Part shown: positions 49,479 to 57,870 of the stretch, in pieces
How positions within the stretch are numbered: position 1 is the first letter of the stretch
Layout of the letters: each line of letters starts with the position of its first letter
Source: Bog-473 sp036268485
GTDB taxonomy: Bacteria > Actinomycetota > Acidimicrobiia > Acidimicrobiales > RAAP-2
Assembly: GCA_036268485.1 (NCBI GenBank)
Contig: DATAUC010000075.1
Span: 45,415 to 109,414, forward strand
DNA length: 64,000 nt
Direction: 5' to 3'
Position numbers and translations under genes: made by a program
Notes under the pieces: model-generated
What the model saw: only the letters and a program-made list of their open reading frames with translations
The model's database searches: none
Told to the model about the DNA's origin: nothing

Positions 49479-51596
49479 TTAACTCTTGAAGAGGTACTCG
49501 CCTTCGTCTTCACTGAGGAACAAGCGGATCTCGTCCTCCAATGCTTCGTCGATGCTGACGGCCTCGGCCACCCGCCGGGCCTCGGTGAGGAGGGCCCGGT
49601 CCTCCGGATCCGACAGGGAGGCCAACCGCAGGTCGCTCTGGCCCTTTTGACGTGACCCGAGCAGCGTGCCCTCGCCGCGCAGGCGCAGGTCCTCCTCGGC
49701 CAGCACGAAGCCGTCGGTGCTCTTCTCGACCGCGGCGAGGCGCTCGCTCTCGTCGAGCCCACCGAGCAGGAAACACCAACTGGGCAGCGCCCCCCGGCCC
49801 ACCCGGCCCCGCAATTGATGCAGTTGGGCGATGCCGAAGCGGTCGGCGCTCTCGATGACCATGACGGTGGCCTCGGGCACATCGACGCCGACCTCAATCA
49901 CCGTCGTGGCCACCAGCACTTCGAGTTCGCCGGTGCGGAACCGGGCCATCGCTTCTTCGCGGGCCGCCGGGGCCATCTGTCCATGGAGCAGGCCCACCGA
50001 CAAGCCGGCCAACTCGCCGGCGGCCAACCGCTCGAACTCCTCCTCGGCCGACCGGGCTTCCACCCGGAGGGACTCGCCGACCAGCGGGCAGACCACGAAG
50101 GCCCGGTGCCCGGCCGCCACCTCGCTGCGCACCCGCTCCCAGGCCAGGTGCTCGTCGGCCGGCTGGGGCAACCACGTCGTCTTGATGGCGATGCGCCCCG
50201 GGGGCATCTCGTCCAGCACGGTCTCGTCCAGGTCGCCGAAGATCACCATGGCCGCCGTGCGCGGGATGGGCGTGGCCGTCATGACCAGCAGGTCGGGATC
50301 GCCCTCCGTTCCCTTGGCCCGCAGCGTGGCCCGCTGCTCGACGCCGAAGCGGTGCTGCTCGTCGATCACCACCAGACCCAGCGAGGCGAACGCCACCTCC
50401 TCGGTCAGCAGGGCGTGGGTCCCCACGGCAATCTGAATCTCACCCGACGCCAGCTCGGCCAGCATTTTGGTCCGGGCCTTGCCCTTGACCCGGCTGGTCA
50501 GCAGGGCCACCTTGACGTCGAGATCACCCAGCAGCGCCCGCACCGCGGTGTAGTGCTGCTCGGCCAACACTTCGGTCGGCACCATGAGCGCGCCCTGATG
50601 GCCGCTCTGCACCGCCCCCAGCAGCGCGGCCAGGGCCACCACGGTCTTGCCCGACCCGACATCCCCCTGGAGCAACCGGTGCATGGGGAACGGCCCGGCC
50701 AGGTCGGCCACGATGACTGCCAACGCCCGCCGTTGCGCCGTCGTCAGGGCGTAGGGCAGGCCGCTCAAGAACCGCGAGACCAGGGTGTCCGTCGGGGCGC
50801 CCGTGACTTCGAGCGGGGACACGTCGTGGCGCAGGGCCCGGGCGTTGTCCTCGAAGGCCCGGCGCCGCAGCACCAGGGCCAGCTGCAGGCGGAAGAGCTC
50901 GTCGAAGACCAGGCGCCGGCGGGCCGGCCCGATCACCTCCATCGACTCGGGGGCGTGAATGGCCCGGAAGGCATCGGTGCGATCCCACAGTTCGAGCGCG
51001 GTGCGCCACTCCTCGGGCAGCGGGTCCAGAAAGTCGCCGGCCCGCTCCAGTGCCTCCTCCACGAAGGTGCCGATCTCCCAACTGGTGAGGCCCGCCTTGG
51101 CCGAGGCCGGATACACGGGCAATATCCGCAGGGTCTTGCGCGTCGTCCCCACGCCACTCTCTTCCACCCCGGCCACCACGTCAACCACCGGGTTGACCAT
51201 CTGGCGGGTCCCCTTGTACTCGCCGACCTTGCCCCAGAAGATGGCCTCGGTCCCCTCGCGCAGTTGCTTGGCCCGCCAGGGCTGATTGAAGAAGACGAGC
51301 TCCATGGCGCCGGACTCGTCGCGCACGGTGATGGTGACCATGGCCCGGCGGTTACGCGTGGCCACCGAGCGGGTCCGGACCACGGTGGCCAACACCGCGG
51401 CCGCTTCTCCGATATCCAAGCCGGACACGCTGGACTGGTTCGTGCGGTCGATGTAACGACCCCGCCGGGGGAAGGTCATCAAGAGGTCGAGCACGGTCTC
51501 GACGCCCCACCCTTCCAACTGGGCCGCCTTGCGGGCGGACACCGTCTTGAGGACCGAGATCGGCCGCAAGCTCAGGTCACGGAGCGACCTATTCAA
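49479..51596 (-). CDS. recG: ATP-dependent DNA helicase RecG
   Basis: RecG regresses stalled replication forks and processes Holliday junctions. The 705-residue protein has an N-terminal wedge/OB domain (AAVLATVVRTRSV, ITVRDESGAMELVFFNQPWRAKQL), Walker A LLQGDVGSGKTVVAL, VIDEQHRFG (DExH), TATPIPRT, and the helicase C domain with VATTVIEVGVDVPEAT and QLHQLRGRVGRG. The TTG start overlaps the end of the upstream gene by a few bases; a TTG nine codons later is possible. Confidence 0.96.
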   Translation of the reverse strand: MNRSLRDLSLRPISVLKTVSARKAAQLEGWGVETVLDLLMTFPRRGRYIDRTNQSSVSGLDIGEAAAVLATVVRTRSVATRNRRAMVTITVRDESGAMELVFFNQPWRAKQLREGTEAIFWGKVGEYKGTRQMVNPVVDVVAGVEESGVGTTRKTLRILPVYPASAKAGLTSWEIGTFVEEALERAGDFLDPLPEEWRTALELWDRTDAFRAIHAPESMEVIGPARRRLVFDELFRLQLALVLRRRAFEDNARALRHDVSPLEVTGAPTDTLVSRFLSGLPYALTTAQRRALAVIVADLAGPFPMHRLLQGDVGSGKTVVALAALLGAVQSGHQGALMVPTEVLAEQHYTAVRALLGDLDVKVALLTSRVKGKARTKMLAELASGEIQIAVGTHALLTEEVAFASLGLVVIDEQHRFGVEQRATLRAKGTEGDPDLLVMTATPIPRTAAMVIFGDLDETVLDEMPPGRIAIKTTWLPQPADEHLAWERVRSEVAAGHRAFVVCPLVGESLRVEARSAEEEFERLAAGELAGLSVGLLHGQMAPAAREEAMARFRTGELEVLVATTVIEVGVDVPEATVMVIESADRFGIAQLHQLRGRVGRGALPSWCFLLGGLDESERLAAVEKSTDGFVLAEEDLRLRGEGTLLGSRQKGQSDLRLASLSDPEDRALLTEARRVAEAVSIDEALEDEIRLFLSEDEGEYLFKS

Positions 51597-53253
51597 TGCC
51601 CAGCAGGTACGGGTACAGGGGCTGGCCGCCGTGATGCACCTCGAGCGCCACCTCGGGGTACTCCTCCCCCAGCCACTCGCTGATCTGGCGCGTGTCCCCC
51701 GCCTTGGACCCTTCGCCCTCGATCAGGGTCACCAGCTCGTGCTGGGGCTCCAGCAGCCGGGCCAGCAGCACCCTGGTCGCCATGACGGCGGAGTCCCCGA
51801 TGGAGATGACGCCATCGCGCGAGACGCCGATCCAGTCGCCGTCGTGCACCTCACCGGCGTCCGTCGTCGTGTCGCGCACGGCCCGGGTGATCTCGGCCGG
51901 TACCACCCGGGCGGCCGACTCGCTCATGGTCGTCACGTTGGTGGCCACATCGGCGGCGGGGTCGTAGGCCAGCAGGGCGGCGAAGCCCTCCACGATCGAT
52001 CCCGTGGCCACTACCCGCACCGTCTTGTCGTCGCACAGCGCGTCGACCTGCTCGGCCACGGGCCGGATGTTCTTGTTGTTGGGCAGGATTACGACGTCCT
52101 CGGAGCCCACCGCCTCCACCACCTTGACCAGGTCGGCCGTCGACGGGTTCATGGACTGCCCGCCCACCACCTGATGGTGCACGCCGAGCGATCGGAAGAT
52201 GCGACCGATGCCGTCTCCGGTGACCACGGCCACCACGCTGGTCGCCGGCGGCGGTCCGGCCGGCTCGGGCACCGCTCCCACGCCGGCGTCGCGCACCCAG
52301 CGCTCCTCCTCCACCTGCTCGGCCAGATCGGTGACCCGGATGCGCTGGGGCCGCCCGGCGTCGACCGCCGCCTCAATGGCCGCCCCGATGTCGTCGGTGT
52401 GGATGTGGCAGTTCCACAGTCCGTCGCCCCCGACCACCACGATGGAGTCGCCGATGCCGGCCCACACTTCCTTGAACGCCTCGATCGAGTCGTCGGGGGC
52501 GTACAGCAGGTACATGACCTCGTAGCGCAGGTCACCGACGTCGTGGCCGCCCTCTTCGCCCGACCCGCCGCTGGCCGCCCCCAGCCCTTCGTAGTCGATC
52601 GGCGTCGAAATGCCCGAGGGTTCCGGGAGCGGACGGCCGTCCACGACCAACCAGAACGCATCCAACAGCAGGAGGAATCCGGTACCCCCGGCATCGACCA
52701 CACCGGCCTGCTTGAGCACGGGCAGCATCTCGGGCGTGCGGGCCAAGGCGTCGGCCGCCGTCTCGTGCGCCGTCTCGATCACACCGACCAGGGTGTCCCC
52801 ACCGGCCGCCGCCCCCTCCGCCGCGGCCGAGGCCACGGTGAGGATTGTCCCCTCCACCGGACGCACCACGGCCCGCCGGGCCAGATCCGACGCATGGGCC
52901 AACGCATCGGCCAACTCGGCCGGTCCGGCCTTCCCATGCTCAGCGGCCCCGATGCGCTCGGTCATGCCCCGCAGCAGCTGGGACAGGATGACCCCCGAGT
53001 TGCCCCGGGCCCCCATGAGCGATCCGTGCCCGATCGCCTTGCACACTTCGGCCAACGTGGCCCCATCCGCCACGCCCTCGAGCTCGGCCACCACGGCCTC
53101 GAGCGTCAGGGCCATATTCGTGCCGGTGTCGCCGTCGGGCACCGGATAGACATTGAGTCGATTGATATCCCCTTGATGCATTCGTAAGGCATCACGGAAA
53201 CCACCCATCACCGCACGCAGATCGTCTGCGCCCAACACCGCCCGGGAGGTCAT
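51589..53253 (-). CDS. DAK2/FakA-like (YloV) kinase protein
   Basis: A 554-residue protein of the DhaL-domain (YloV/FakA) family. The N-terminal DhaL domain has INRLNVYPVPDGDTGTNM, the ADP-Mg site, and GHGSLMGARGNSGVILSQ. The middle and C-terminal domains (VMYLLYAPDD..., TGDGIGRIFRSLG) match FakA, the fatty-acid kinase that works with a DegV-type binding protein. In this operon next to recG and rpmB the gene is highly conserved. The ATG is 8 nt after a TAGCAT box. The FakB partner is not in the window. Confidence 0.9.
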   Translation of the reverse strand: MTSRAVLGADDLRAVMGGFRDALRMHQGDINRLNVYPVPDGDTGTNMALTLEAVVAELEGVADGATLAEVCKAIGHGSLMGARGNSGVILSQLLRGMTERIGAAEHGKAGPAELADALAHASDLARRAVVRPVEGTILTVASAAAEGAAAGGDTLVGVIETAHETAADALARTPEMLPVLKQAGVVDAGGTGFLLLLDAFWLVVDGRPLPEPSGISTPIDYEGLGAASGGSGEEGGHDVGDLRYEVMYLLYAPDDSIEAFKEVWAGIGDSIVVVGGDGLWNCHIHTDDIGAAIEAAVDAGRPQRIRVTDLAEQVEEERWVRDAGVGAVPEPAGPPPATSVVAVVTGDGIGRIFRSLGVHHQVVGGQSMNPSTADLVKVVEAVGSEDVVILPNNKNIRPVAEQVDALCDDKTVRVVATGSIVEGFAALLAYDPAADVATNVTTMSESAARVVPAEITRAVRDTTTDAGEVHDGDWIGVSRDGVISIGDSAVMATRVLLARLLEPQHELVTLIEGEGSKAGDTRQISEWLGEEYPEVALEVHHGGQPLYPYLLGIE

Positions 53254-53261
53254 GGCAGGGG

Positions 53262-53267
53262 ATGCTA
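53262..53267 (-). promoter_or_regulatory. Putative -10 box (TAGCAT) for the DAK2/recG operon
   Basis: On the minus strand TAGCAT is followed by 8 nt and the ATG at 53253. It shares two bases (53266-53267) with the TAACCT box of rpmB on the other strand. Confidence 0.48.
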
Positions 53268-53271
53268 ACCT
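53266..53271 (+). promoter_or_regulatory. Putative -10 box (TAACCT) for rpmB
   Basis: TAACCT predicts a start of transcription near 53278 and a leader of about 37 nt that includes the AGGAAGG ribosome-binding site before the rpmB ATG. Confidence 0.4.
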
Positions 53272-53314
53272 TTGCGCCGTTCACGAAGGCTTGGCTTAGG
53301 AAGGTTTCACCCCA

Positions 53315-53536
53315 ATGGCAGCAGTGTGCGATATCTGTGGCAAGAAGCCCTCGTTCGGCATGAACGTCAGCCACTCCCACCGGCGCACCCGTCGTCGTTG
53401 GGACCCGAACATCCAGCGTGTGCGGGCCCTGGTCGGCGGCGCCCCCAAGCGGCTCCACGTGTGCACCTCGTGCATCCGGGCCGGCAAGGTCACGAAGCCG
53501 ATCCGTCGTCCAAAGGATGCTGCCACCCCAGTGTAG
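53315..53536 (+). CDS. rpmB: 50S ribosomal protein L28
   Basis: L28 is a small 50S protein. The 73-residue sequence begins MAAVCDICGKKPSFGMNVSHSHRRT and includes RVHVCTSC-type cysteines (HVCTSCIRAGKV), so it is the zinc-binding four-cysteine form. AGGAAGG lies before the ATG. Its last 47 bp overlap the 3' end of thiL on the opposite strand. Confidence 0.96.
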   Translation: MAAVCDICGKKPSFGMNVSHSHRRTRRRWDPNIQRVRALVGGAPKRLHVCTSCIRAGKVTKPIRRPKDAATPV

Positions 53537-54449
53537 GGAGCGCTTCACCGGCCAGACGCCGTACCCCGGCGTCGGCCCTGATCACCCCGATTCGGATGGG
53601 CGGTCGCAATCCGGCCTCGTCGCTGCGAGCCAGATATTCCTCGACCTCGGTCGGCCCCATGACCACGACCAGCTCGTAGTCCTCGCCCCCGCCGAGCGCT
53701 TCGTCCAGGGCAGCCCCCTCGCCCACCGGCACGGCGTCCAGCTCGAAGCCGACCCCCGAACGGTCGGCCAAGCGGTGCAAGTCCAGCGCCAGACCGTCGG
53801 ACACGTCGATCATGGCCCGGGCGCCGGCCCGCCGGGCCACCTCCCCCTCGGCCAACCGAGCCACCGGGCGGCGATAGGCCTGGCCGGCCGACCCCGCCTC
53901 CTGGCCCGCCCGCAACAGCCGCAGTCCGGCGGCCGACGCGCCACAGGGACCCGTCACGAACACAACGTCTCCGGCCCGGGCGCCCGAGCGGGCGACGGCC
54001 GTCCCCCCATCCTCAACCGTGCCCATGACCGTGACCGTGACCACTAGCTGGCCGCTGGAGGAGACATCGCCGCCGACAATGAGGCACCCACTCACGCCGG
54101 CGGCCTCCCCCACGCCTTCCATCACGGCCACCGCATCGACGCCGGGCGGCACGCACAGCGCCACCAGGGCGCCCAACGGCCGGGCCCCCATGGCGGCCAG
54201 GTCGCTCAGCGCCCCCATCAATGCCTTCCAGCCAATATCACGGGGATTGCAGAAGGCCAGATCGACGTGCACCCCTTCCACCACGCTGTCGACCGAGAGC
54301 ACGAGCGGCCCGCCCCCGGGCACCCACACCACGGCGGCATCGTCGGTCAGATCAACGTCTTGAGTTCCACTTTCGAGCGCGCTCCGGATACGCTGCAAGG
54401 TCTCGTCTTCCACAAGACGGGACACGTGCCCGAGTTTGGGGGAACCCAC
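53490..54449 (-). CDS. thiL: Thiamine-monophosphate kinase
   Basis: ThiL phosphorylates thiamine monophosphate to thiamine diphosphate. The 319-residue protein has DLTDDAAVV, VLSVDSVVEGVHVDLAF, IGWKALMGALSDLAAMGARP, VGGDVSSS, IDVSDGLALDLHRLA and GGGEDYELV, in the usual ThiL order and with the ATP/Mg-binding Asp residues present. The start is GTG. It converges on rpmB with a 47-bp coding overlap and diverges from pckG across 63 bp. Confidence 0.95.
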   Translation of the reverse strand: MGSPKLGHVSRLVEDETLQRIRSALESGTQDVDLTDDAAVVWVPGGGPLVLSVDSVVEGVHVDLAFCNPRDIGWKALMGALSDLAAMGARPLGALVALCVPPGVDAVAVMEGVGEAAGVSGCLIVGGDVSSSGQLVVTVTVMGTVEDGGTAVARSGARAGDVVFVTGPCGASAAGLRLLRAGQEAGSAGQAYRRPVARLAEGEVARRAGARAMIDVSDGLALDLHRLADRSGVGFELDAVPVGEGAALDEALGGGEDYELVVVMGPTEVEEYLARSDEAGLRPPIRIGVIRADAGVRRLAGEALPTLGWQHPLDDGSAS

Positions 54450-54459
54450 GGCACATGCC

Positions 54460-54465
54460 TAGCAT
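54460..54465 (+). promoter_or_regulatory. Putative -10 box (TAGCAT) for pckG
   Basis: TAGCAT lies 47 nt before the pckG ATG and would give a leader of about 40 nt containing AAGGAG at 54492-54497. That Shine-Dalgarno sequence is 15 nt from the ATG, a long spacing. Confidence 0.35.
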
Positions 54466-54512
54466 TGGACGCCACGCATTCCGGCCGGATCAAGGAGTAG
54501 ATCGACCTCACC

Positions 54513-56306
54513 ATGCCCCCCACCACAAACACCAAACTCCTCGCCTGGGTCGAAGAGGTCGCTGCACTGACAACTCCCGACCACATTGAATGGTGCGACG
54601 GCTCAGCCGACGAATACGACCGCCTCTGCCAGTCGCTGGTGGACGCCGGCACCTTTACCAAGCTGTCCGACGCCAAGCGGCCCAACAGCTACTGGGCCCA
54701 CTCCGATCCCGGTGACGTGGCCCGCGTCGAGGACCGCACCTTCATCTGCTCCGAAAAGGAGATCGACGCCGGCCCGACCAACAACTGGCGTGACCCGGCC
54801 GAGATGCGCACCTTCCTGAAGGGCCTCTTCGCCGGCTGCATGAAGGGCCGCACCATGTACGTGGTCCCCTTCTCCATGGGTCCCCTCGGATCTGAAATTG
54901 CCGAAATCGGCGTCGAGATCACCGACTCGCCCTACGTGGCCGTCTCCATGCGCATCATGACCCGCATGGGCACCGGTGCCCTGGAGGTCCTGGGCGCCGA
55001 CGGCGACTTCGTGCCCTGCCTGCACTCGGTGGGCGCCCCCCTGGCCGACGGCCAGGCCGATGTCCCGTGGCCCTGTGACGCCGAGAACAAGTACATCGTC
55101 CACTACCCCGAGACCCGCGAGATCATGTCCTACGGCTCGGGCTACGGCGGCAACGCCCTTCTCGGCAAGAAGTGCTTCGCCCTGCGCATCGCGTCGGTCA
55201 TGGCCCGCGACAACGGCTGGCTGGCCGAGCACATGCTCATCCTGAAGCTGACCTCGCCCGAGGGCGAGACCCGCTACGTGACGGGCGCCTTCCCCTCGGC
55301 CTGTGGCAAGACCAACCTGGCCATGCTCATCCCGTCCCTCGAGGGCTGGAAGGTCGAGACCGTCGGTGACGACATCTGCTGGATGAAGTTCGGCGCCGAC
55401 GGCCGCCTCTACGCCATCAACCCCGAAGCCGGCTTCTTCGGCGTGGCTCCCGGCACCAACAACCACACCAATCCCAACGCCATGCTGACGCTCGACGGCA
55501 ACTGCATCTTCACCAATACCGCCCTCACCGACGACGGCGACGTGTGGTGGGAGGGCATGACCGACGAGACGCCCTCGCACCTGACCGACTGGAAGGGCCA
55601 GGACTGGACGCCCGAGTCGGGCACGCCGGCCGCCCACCCCAACGCCCGCTTCACCACGCCGGCCAGCCAGGACCCGGCCATCGCCCCCGAGTGGGAGGAC
55701 CCCAAGGGTGTGCCGATCTCGGCCATCCTCTTCGGCGGCCGCCGCGCCTCGGTCGTGCCGCTGGTCTTCCAGTCCAACGACTGGGACCACGGCGTCTTCC
55801 TGGGCTCGATCATGGCCTCGGAGACCACCGCCGCCGCCGCCGGTGCCGTGGGCAACCTCCGCCGCGACCCCTTCGCCATGCTGCCGTTCTGCGGCTACAA
55901 CATGGCTGACTACTTCGCCCACTGGCTCGCCGTCGGCGCGGCGGCACCGGACCGCGAGCTCCTGCCCAAGATCTTCTACGTCAACTGGTTCCGCAAGGAC
56001 ACCGAGGGCAAGTGGCTGTGGCCGGGCTACGGCGACAACTCCCGGGTCCTCGAGTGGGTCTTCAACCGGGTCACCGGCAAGGCTGAGGCCACCGACACGC
56101 CCATCGGTTGGATCCCCACCACCGACGCCATCGACATTGACGGCCTCAGCGTGACCAAGGACGACATGACCGAGCTCCTCCACGTCGATGTCGACGAGTG
56201 GCGGGCCGAAGTGCCGTCCATCCGGGAGCACTTCGCCCAGTTCGGTGACCGCCTGCCGGCCGCCCTGACCGACGCCGTCAACGAGCTGGAGCGCCGCCTC
56301 GGCTAA
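54513..56306 (+). CDS. pckG: Phosphoenolpyruvate carboxykinase (GTP)
   Basis: PckG interconverts oxaloacetate and PEP with GTP/GDP, a key gluconeogenic step. The 597-residue length is typical of the GTP-type enzyme. The P-loop is in FPSACGKTNLAML, with VGDDICWMKFG and NPEAGFFGVAPGTN metal/substrate loops and FGGRRASVVPLVF later on. The ATG has only a distant AAGGAG upstream. The last 29 bp overlap the MFS gene on the other strand. Confidence 0.97.
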   Translation: MPPTTNTKLLAWVEEVAALTTPDHIEWCDGSADEYDRLCQSLVDAGTFTKLSDAKRPNSYWAHSDPGDVARVEDRTFICSEKEIDAGPTNNWRDPAEMRTFLKGLFAGCMKGRTMYVVPFSMGPLGSEIAEIGVEITDSPYVAVSMRIMTRMGTGALEVLGADGDFVPCLHSVGAPLADGQADVPWPCDAENKYIVHYPETREIMSYGSGYGGNALLGKKCFALRIASVMARDNGWLAEHMLILKLTSPEGETRYVTGAFPSACGKTNLAMLIPSLEGWKVETVGDDICWMKFGADGRLYAINPEAGFFGVAPGTNNHTNPNAMLTLDGNCIFTNTALTDDGDVWWEGMTDETPSHLTDWKGQDWTPESGTPAAHPNARFTTPASQDPAIAPEWEDPKGVPISAILFGGRRASVVPLVFQSNDWDHGVFLGSIMASETTAAAAGAVGNLRRDPFAMLPFCGYNMADYFAHWLAVGAAAPDRELLPKIFYVNWFRKDTEGKWLWPGYGDNSRVLEWVFNRVTGKAEATDTPIGWIPTTDAIDIDGLSVTKDDMTELLHVDVDEWRAEVPSIREHFAQFGDRLPAALTDAVNELERRLG

Positions 56307-57606
56307 TGCGCGGCGCCCGCAGGGCCCGGCGCCCGGTGAGATAGGTCACCGCGCCCACCCCGGCAATGGCCGCCATGACGGCATCCCCCTGGGGCAGTTT
56401 GAAGTCCACGATCACCGGGATGATCGAGCCGACGACCCAGATCAACTGTTGTCGCGTCGCAAACCGCGCAAACGCCCGGCCCTGCGCCGCCGCCGGAATG
56501 TAGCGCTGGGTCATGGCGTCGAACGACGGCTGCGCCAGGGCTCCGGCCACCCCGACCGTGAAGGCCAGGATCACCTGGCCGAAGAGGGTGCCCCAGATGG
56601 CGATGGCCAGCGAGGACCCGGCAATGAGCCACAGCGCCAGCATGAGCAGCTGCTGCTCGGTCATACGGGCCCGCAGGCGGCCCAACAGGACGAGACCCAC
56701 GATGGCACCTGCGCCACTGGCCCCGAGGGCCAGCCCATAGATGTACAGACCGACGTGCAGCCGCCGCAGCCCGAAGGCCAGCAGGAAGATCTGGAAGCCC
56801 TGCAGCCCGCGGATGATCGACATGGCCGACAATCCCAACAGCACCTCGGGGTGGGCCACCGGCTGCAGGCGGACCAGGTCGGGATCCCGGGTGTCCGGCG
56901 GTGCCTCCAGGCGCTCCTCCTGCACATTGCCGATCTCCCGCGGTACGGCCCGACGGTCGCCAATGGCCGGTAGCCGGGCACCGGCTATCGCCGCGCCAAC
57001 GAACACGAAGGCATCGACCCACAGCACGCTGGCCGAGCCGCCCAACTTCAGGATCAATCCGCCTGGCGCCGCCACGATGAAACCGGCCACGGTCCCCAAC
57101 AACGTGAGGCGGGCGTTGAGGGCGGCATACCCGGCCTGTTGCCCCAACTCGTCCGGCGCGCTCATGGCCGCCATCTCGGGCACCAGGGCGCCCCGGGTCA
57201 CCAGGTAGAGCTTGGAGAGCACCAGCACAGCAAAGGCGCAGGGGAACAGCAGGAGGCTGTGCACGTGCAGCGCCATGAACGGGCAGATGACGGCCCGGCC
57301 CACAGCCGAGAACACCACCATGGCCCGCCGAGCGCCCCGGCTGCGGTCAATCAGGGGGCCGAGCAGCGGCGAGACGATGGCGAACGGGGCCAGGGTGAAG
57401 AGCAGGTAGTAGAAGACCTTGCTCTTGGCCTCGTTGGGCGAGATGGAGAAGAACAGCGAGCCGGCCAGCGAGATGGTGACCAGCGTGTCGCCCGCCAGCA
57501 TGGCCAGTTGCACCAGCGACAGCCGGCCGATGGGGTTGCTCTGGTCGAACAGGTCGGCCCGGGCCTGCCGGGCCATGTCCTTGAACTGTTCGATCTTCGG
57601 GGCCAT
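56278..57606 (-). CDS. MFS transporter
   Basis: A 442-residue major facilitator superfamily protein with about 12 hydrophobic segments. It has LSLVQLAMLAGDTLVTISLAGSLFF near residue 30 and the motif LLGPLIDRSRGARRAM in the first half, with a central loop rich in Glu/Arg (ERLEAPPDTRDPDL). The second half includes SMSIIRGLQGFQIFLLAFGLR. No known substrate signature is visible; the fold recalls lysophospholipid or sugar exporters. The start lies 27 bp from the divergent AsnC-like gene. Its 3' end overlaps pckG by 29 bp. Confidence 0.85.
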   Translation of the reverse strand: MAPKIEQFKDMARQARADLFDQSNPIGRLSLVQLAMLAGDTLVTISLAGSLFFSISPNEAKSKVFYYLLFTLAPFAIVSPLLGPLIDRSRGARRAMVVFSAVGRAVICPFMALHVHSLLLFPCAFAVLVLSKLYLVTRGALVPEMAAMSAPDELGQQAGYAALNARLTLLGTVAGFIVAAPGGLILKLGGSASVLWVDAFVFVGAAIAGARLPAIGDRRAVPREIGNVQEERLEAPPDTRDPDLVRLQPVAHPEVLLGLSAMSIIRGLQGFQIFLLAFGLRRLHVGLYIYGLALGASGAGAIVGLVLLGRLRARMTEQQLLMLALWLIAGSSLAIAIWGTLFGQVILAFTVGVAGALAQPSFDAMTQRYIPAAAQGRAFARFATRQQLIWVVGSIIPVIVDFKLPQGDAVMAAIAGVGAVTYLTGRRALRAPRISRGGAPAR

Positions 57607-57622
57607 CGGCACCCCGCCAATG

Positions 57623-57628
57623 TACGGT
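57623..57628 (+). promoter_or_regulatory. Putative -10 box (TACGGT) for the AsnC-type gene
   Basis: TACGGT ends 5 nt before the ATG at 57634, consistent with a leaderless or near-leaderless transcript. Confidence 0.35.
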
Positions 57629-57633
57629 GTGCC

Positions 57634-57870
57634 ATGGCCGTCCATGCGTACGTCCTGATTCAGACCGAAGTTGGCCGGGCAGCCACGGTGGCCCGCCAGG
57701 TCGGCGCCATCGACGGCGTGGTCCGAGCCGAAGACGTCACCGGCCCCTACGACGTGATCGCCCGCGCCGAAGCCAGTTCGATGGATGAGCTCGGACGCCT
57801 GGTGGTCAGCCATGTCCAGCAGATTGAGGGGATCACCCGGACCATCACCTGCCCGGTCGTCAATCTCTAA
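57634..57870 (+). CDS. Stand-alone AsnC-type ligand-binding domain
   Basis: A 78-residue protein consisting only of the Lrp/AsnC effector (RAM) domain: AYVLIQTEVGRAATVARQV, VVRAEDVTGPYDVIARAEA and VSHVQQIEGITRTITCPVV. There is no DNA-binding helix-turn-helix. Such stand-alone domains form octamers and bind small ligands. It diverges from the MFS transporter, so it could sense the transported metabolite. The last 11 bp overlap the convergent DUF222/HNH gene. Confidence 0.85.
   Translation: MAVHAYVLIQTEVGRAATVARQVGAIDGVVRAEDVTGPYDVIARAEASSMDELGRLVVSHVQQIEGITRTITCPVVNL

Noticed and set aside
49815..51683. 622-residue open frame antisense to recG
   Set aside because: His/Arg/Gly-rich shadow with no recognisable motif; recG has all helicase motifs on the other strand.
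54603..56231. 542-residue open frame antisense to pckG
   Set aside because: Shadow of the highly biased pckG codon usage; no domain resemblance.
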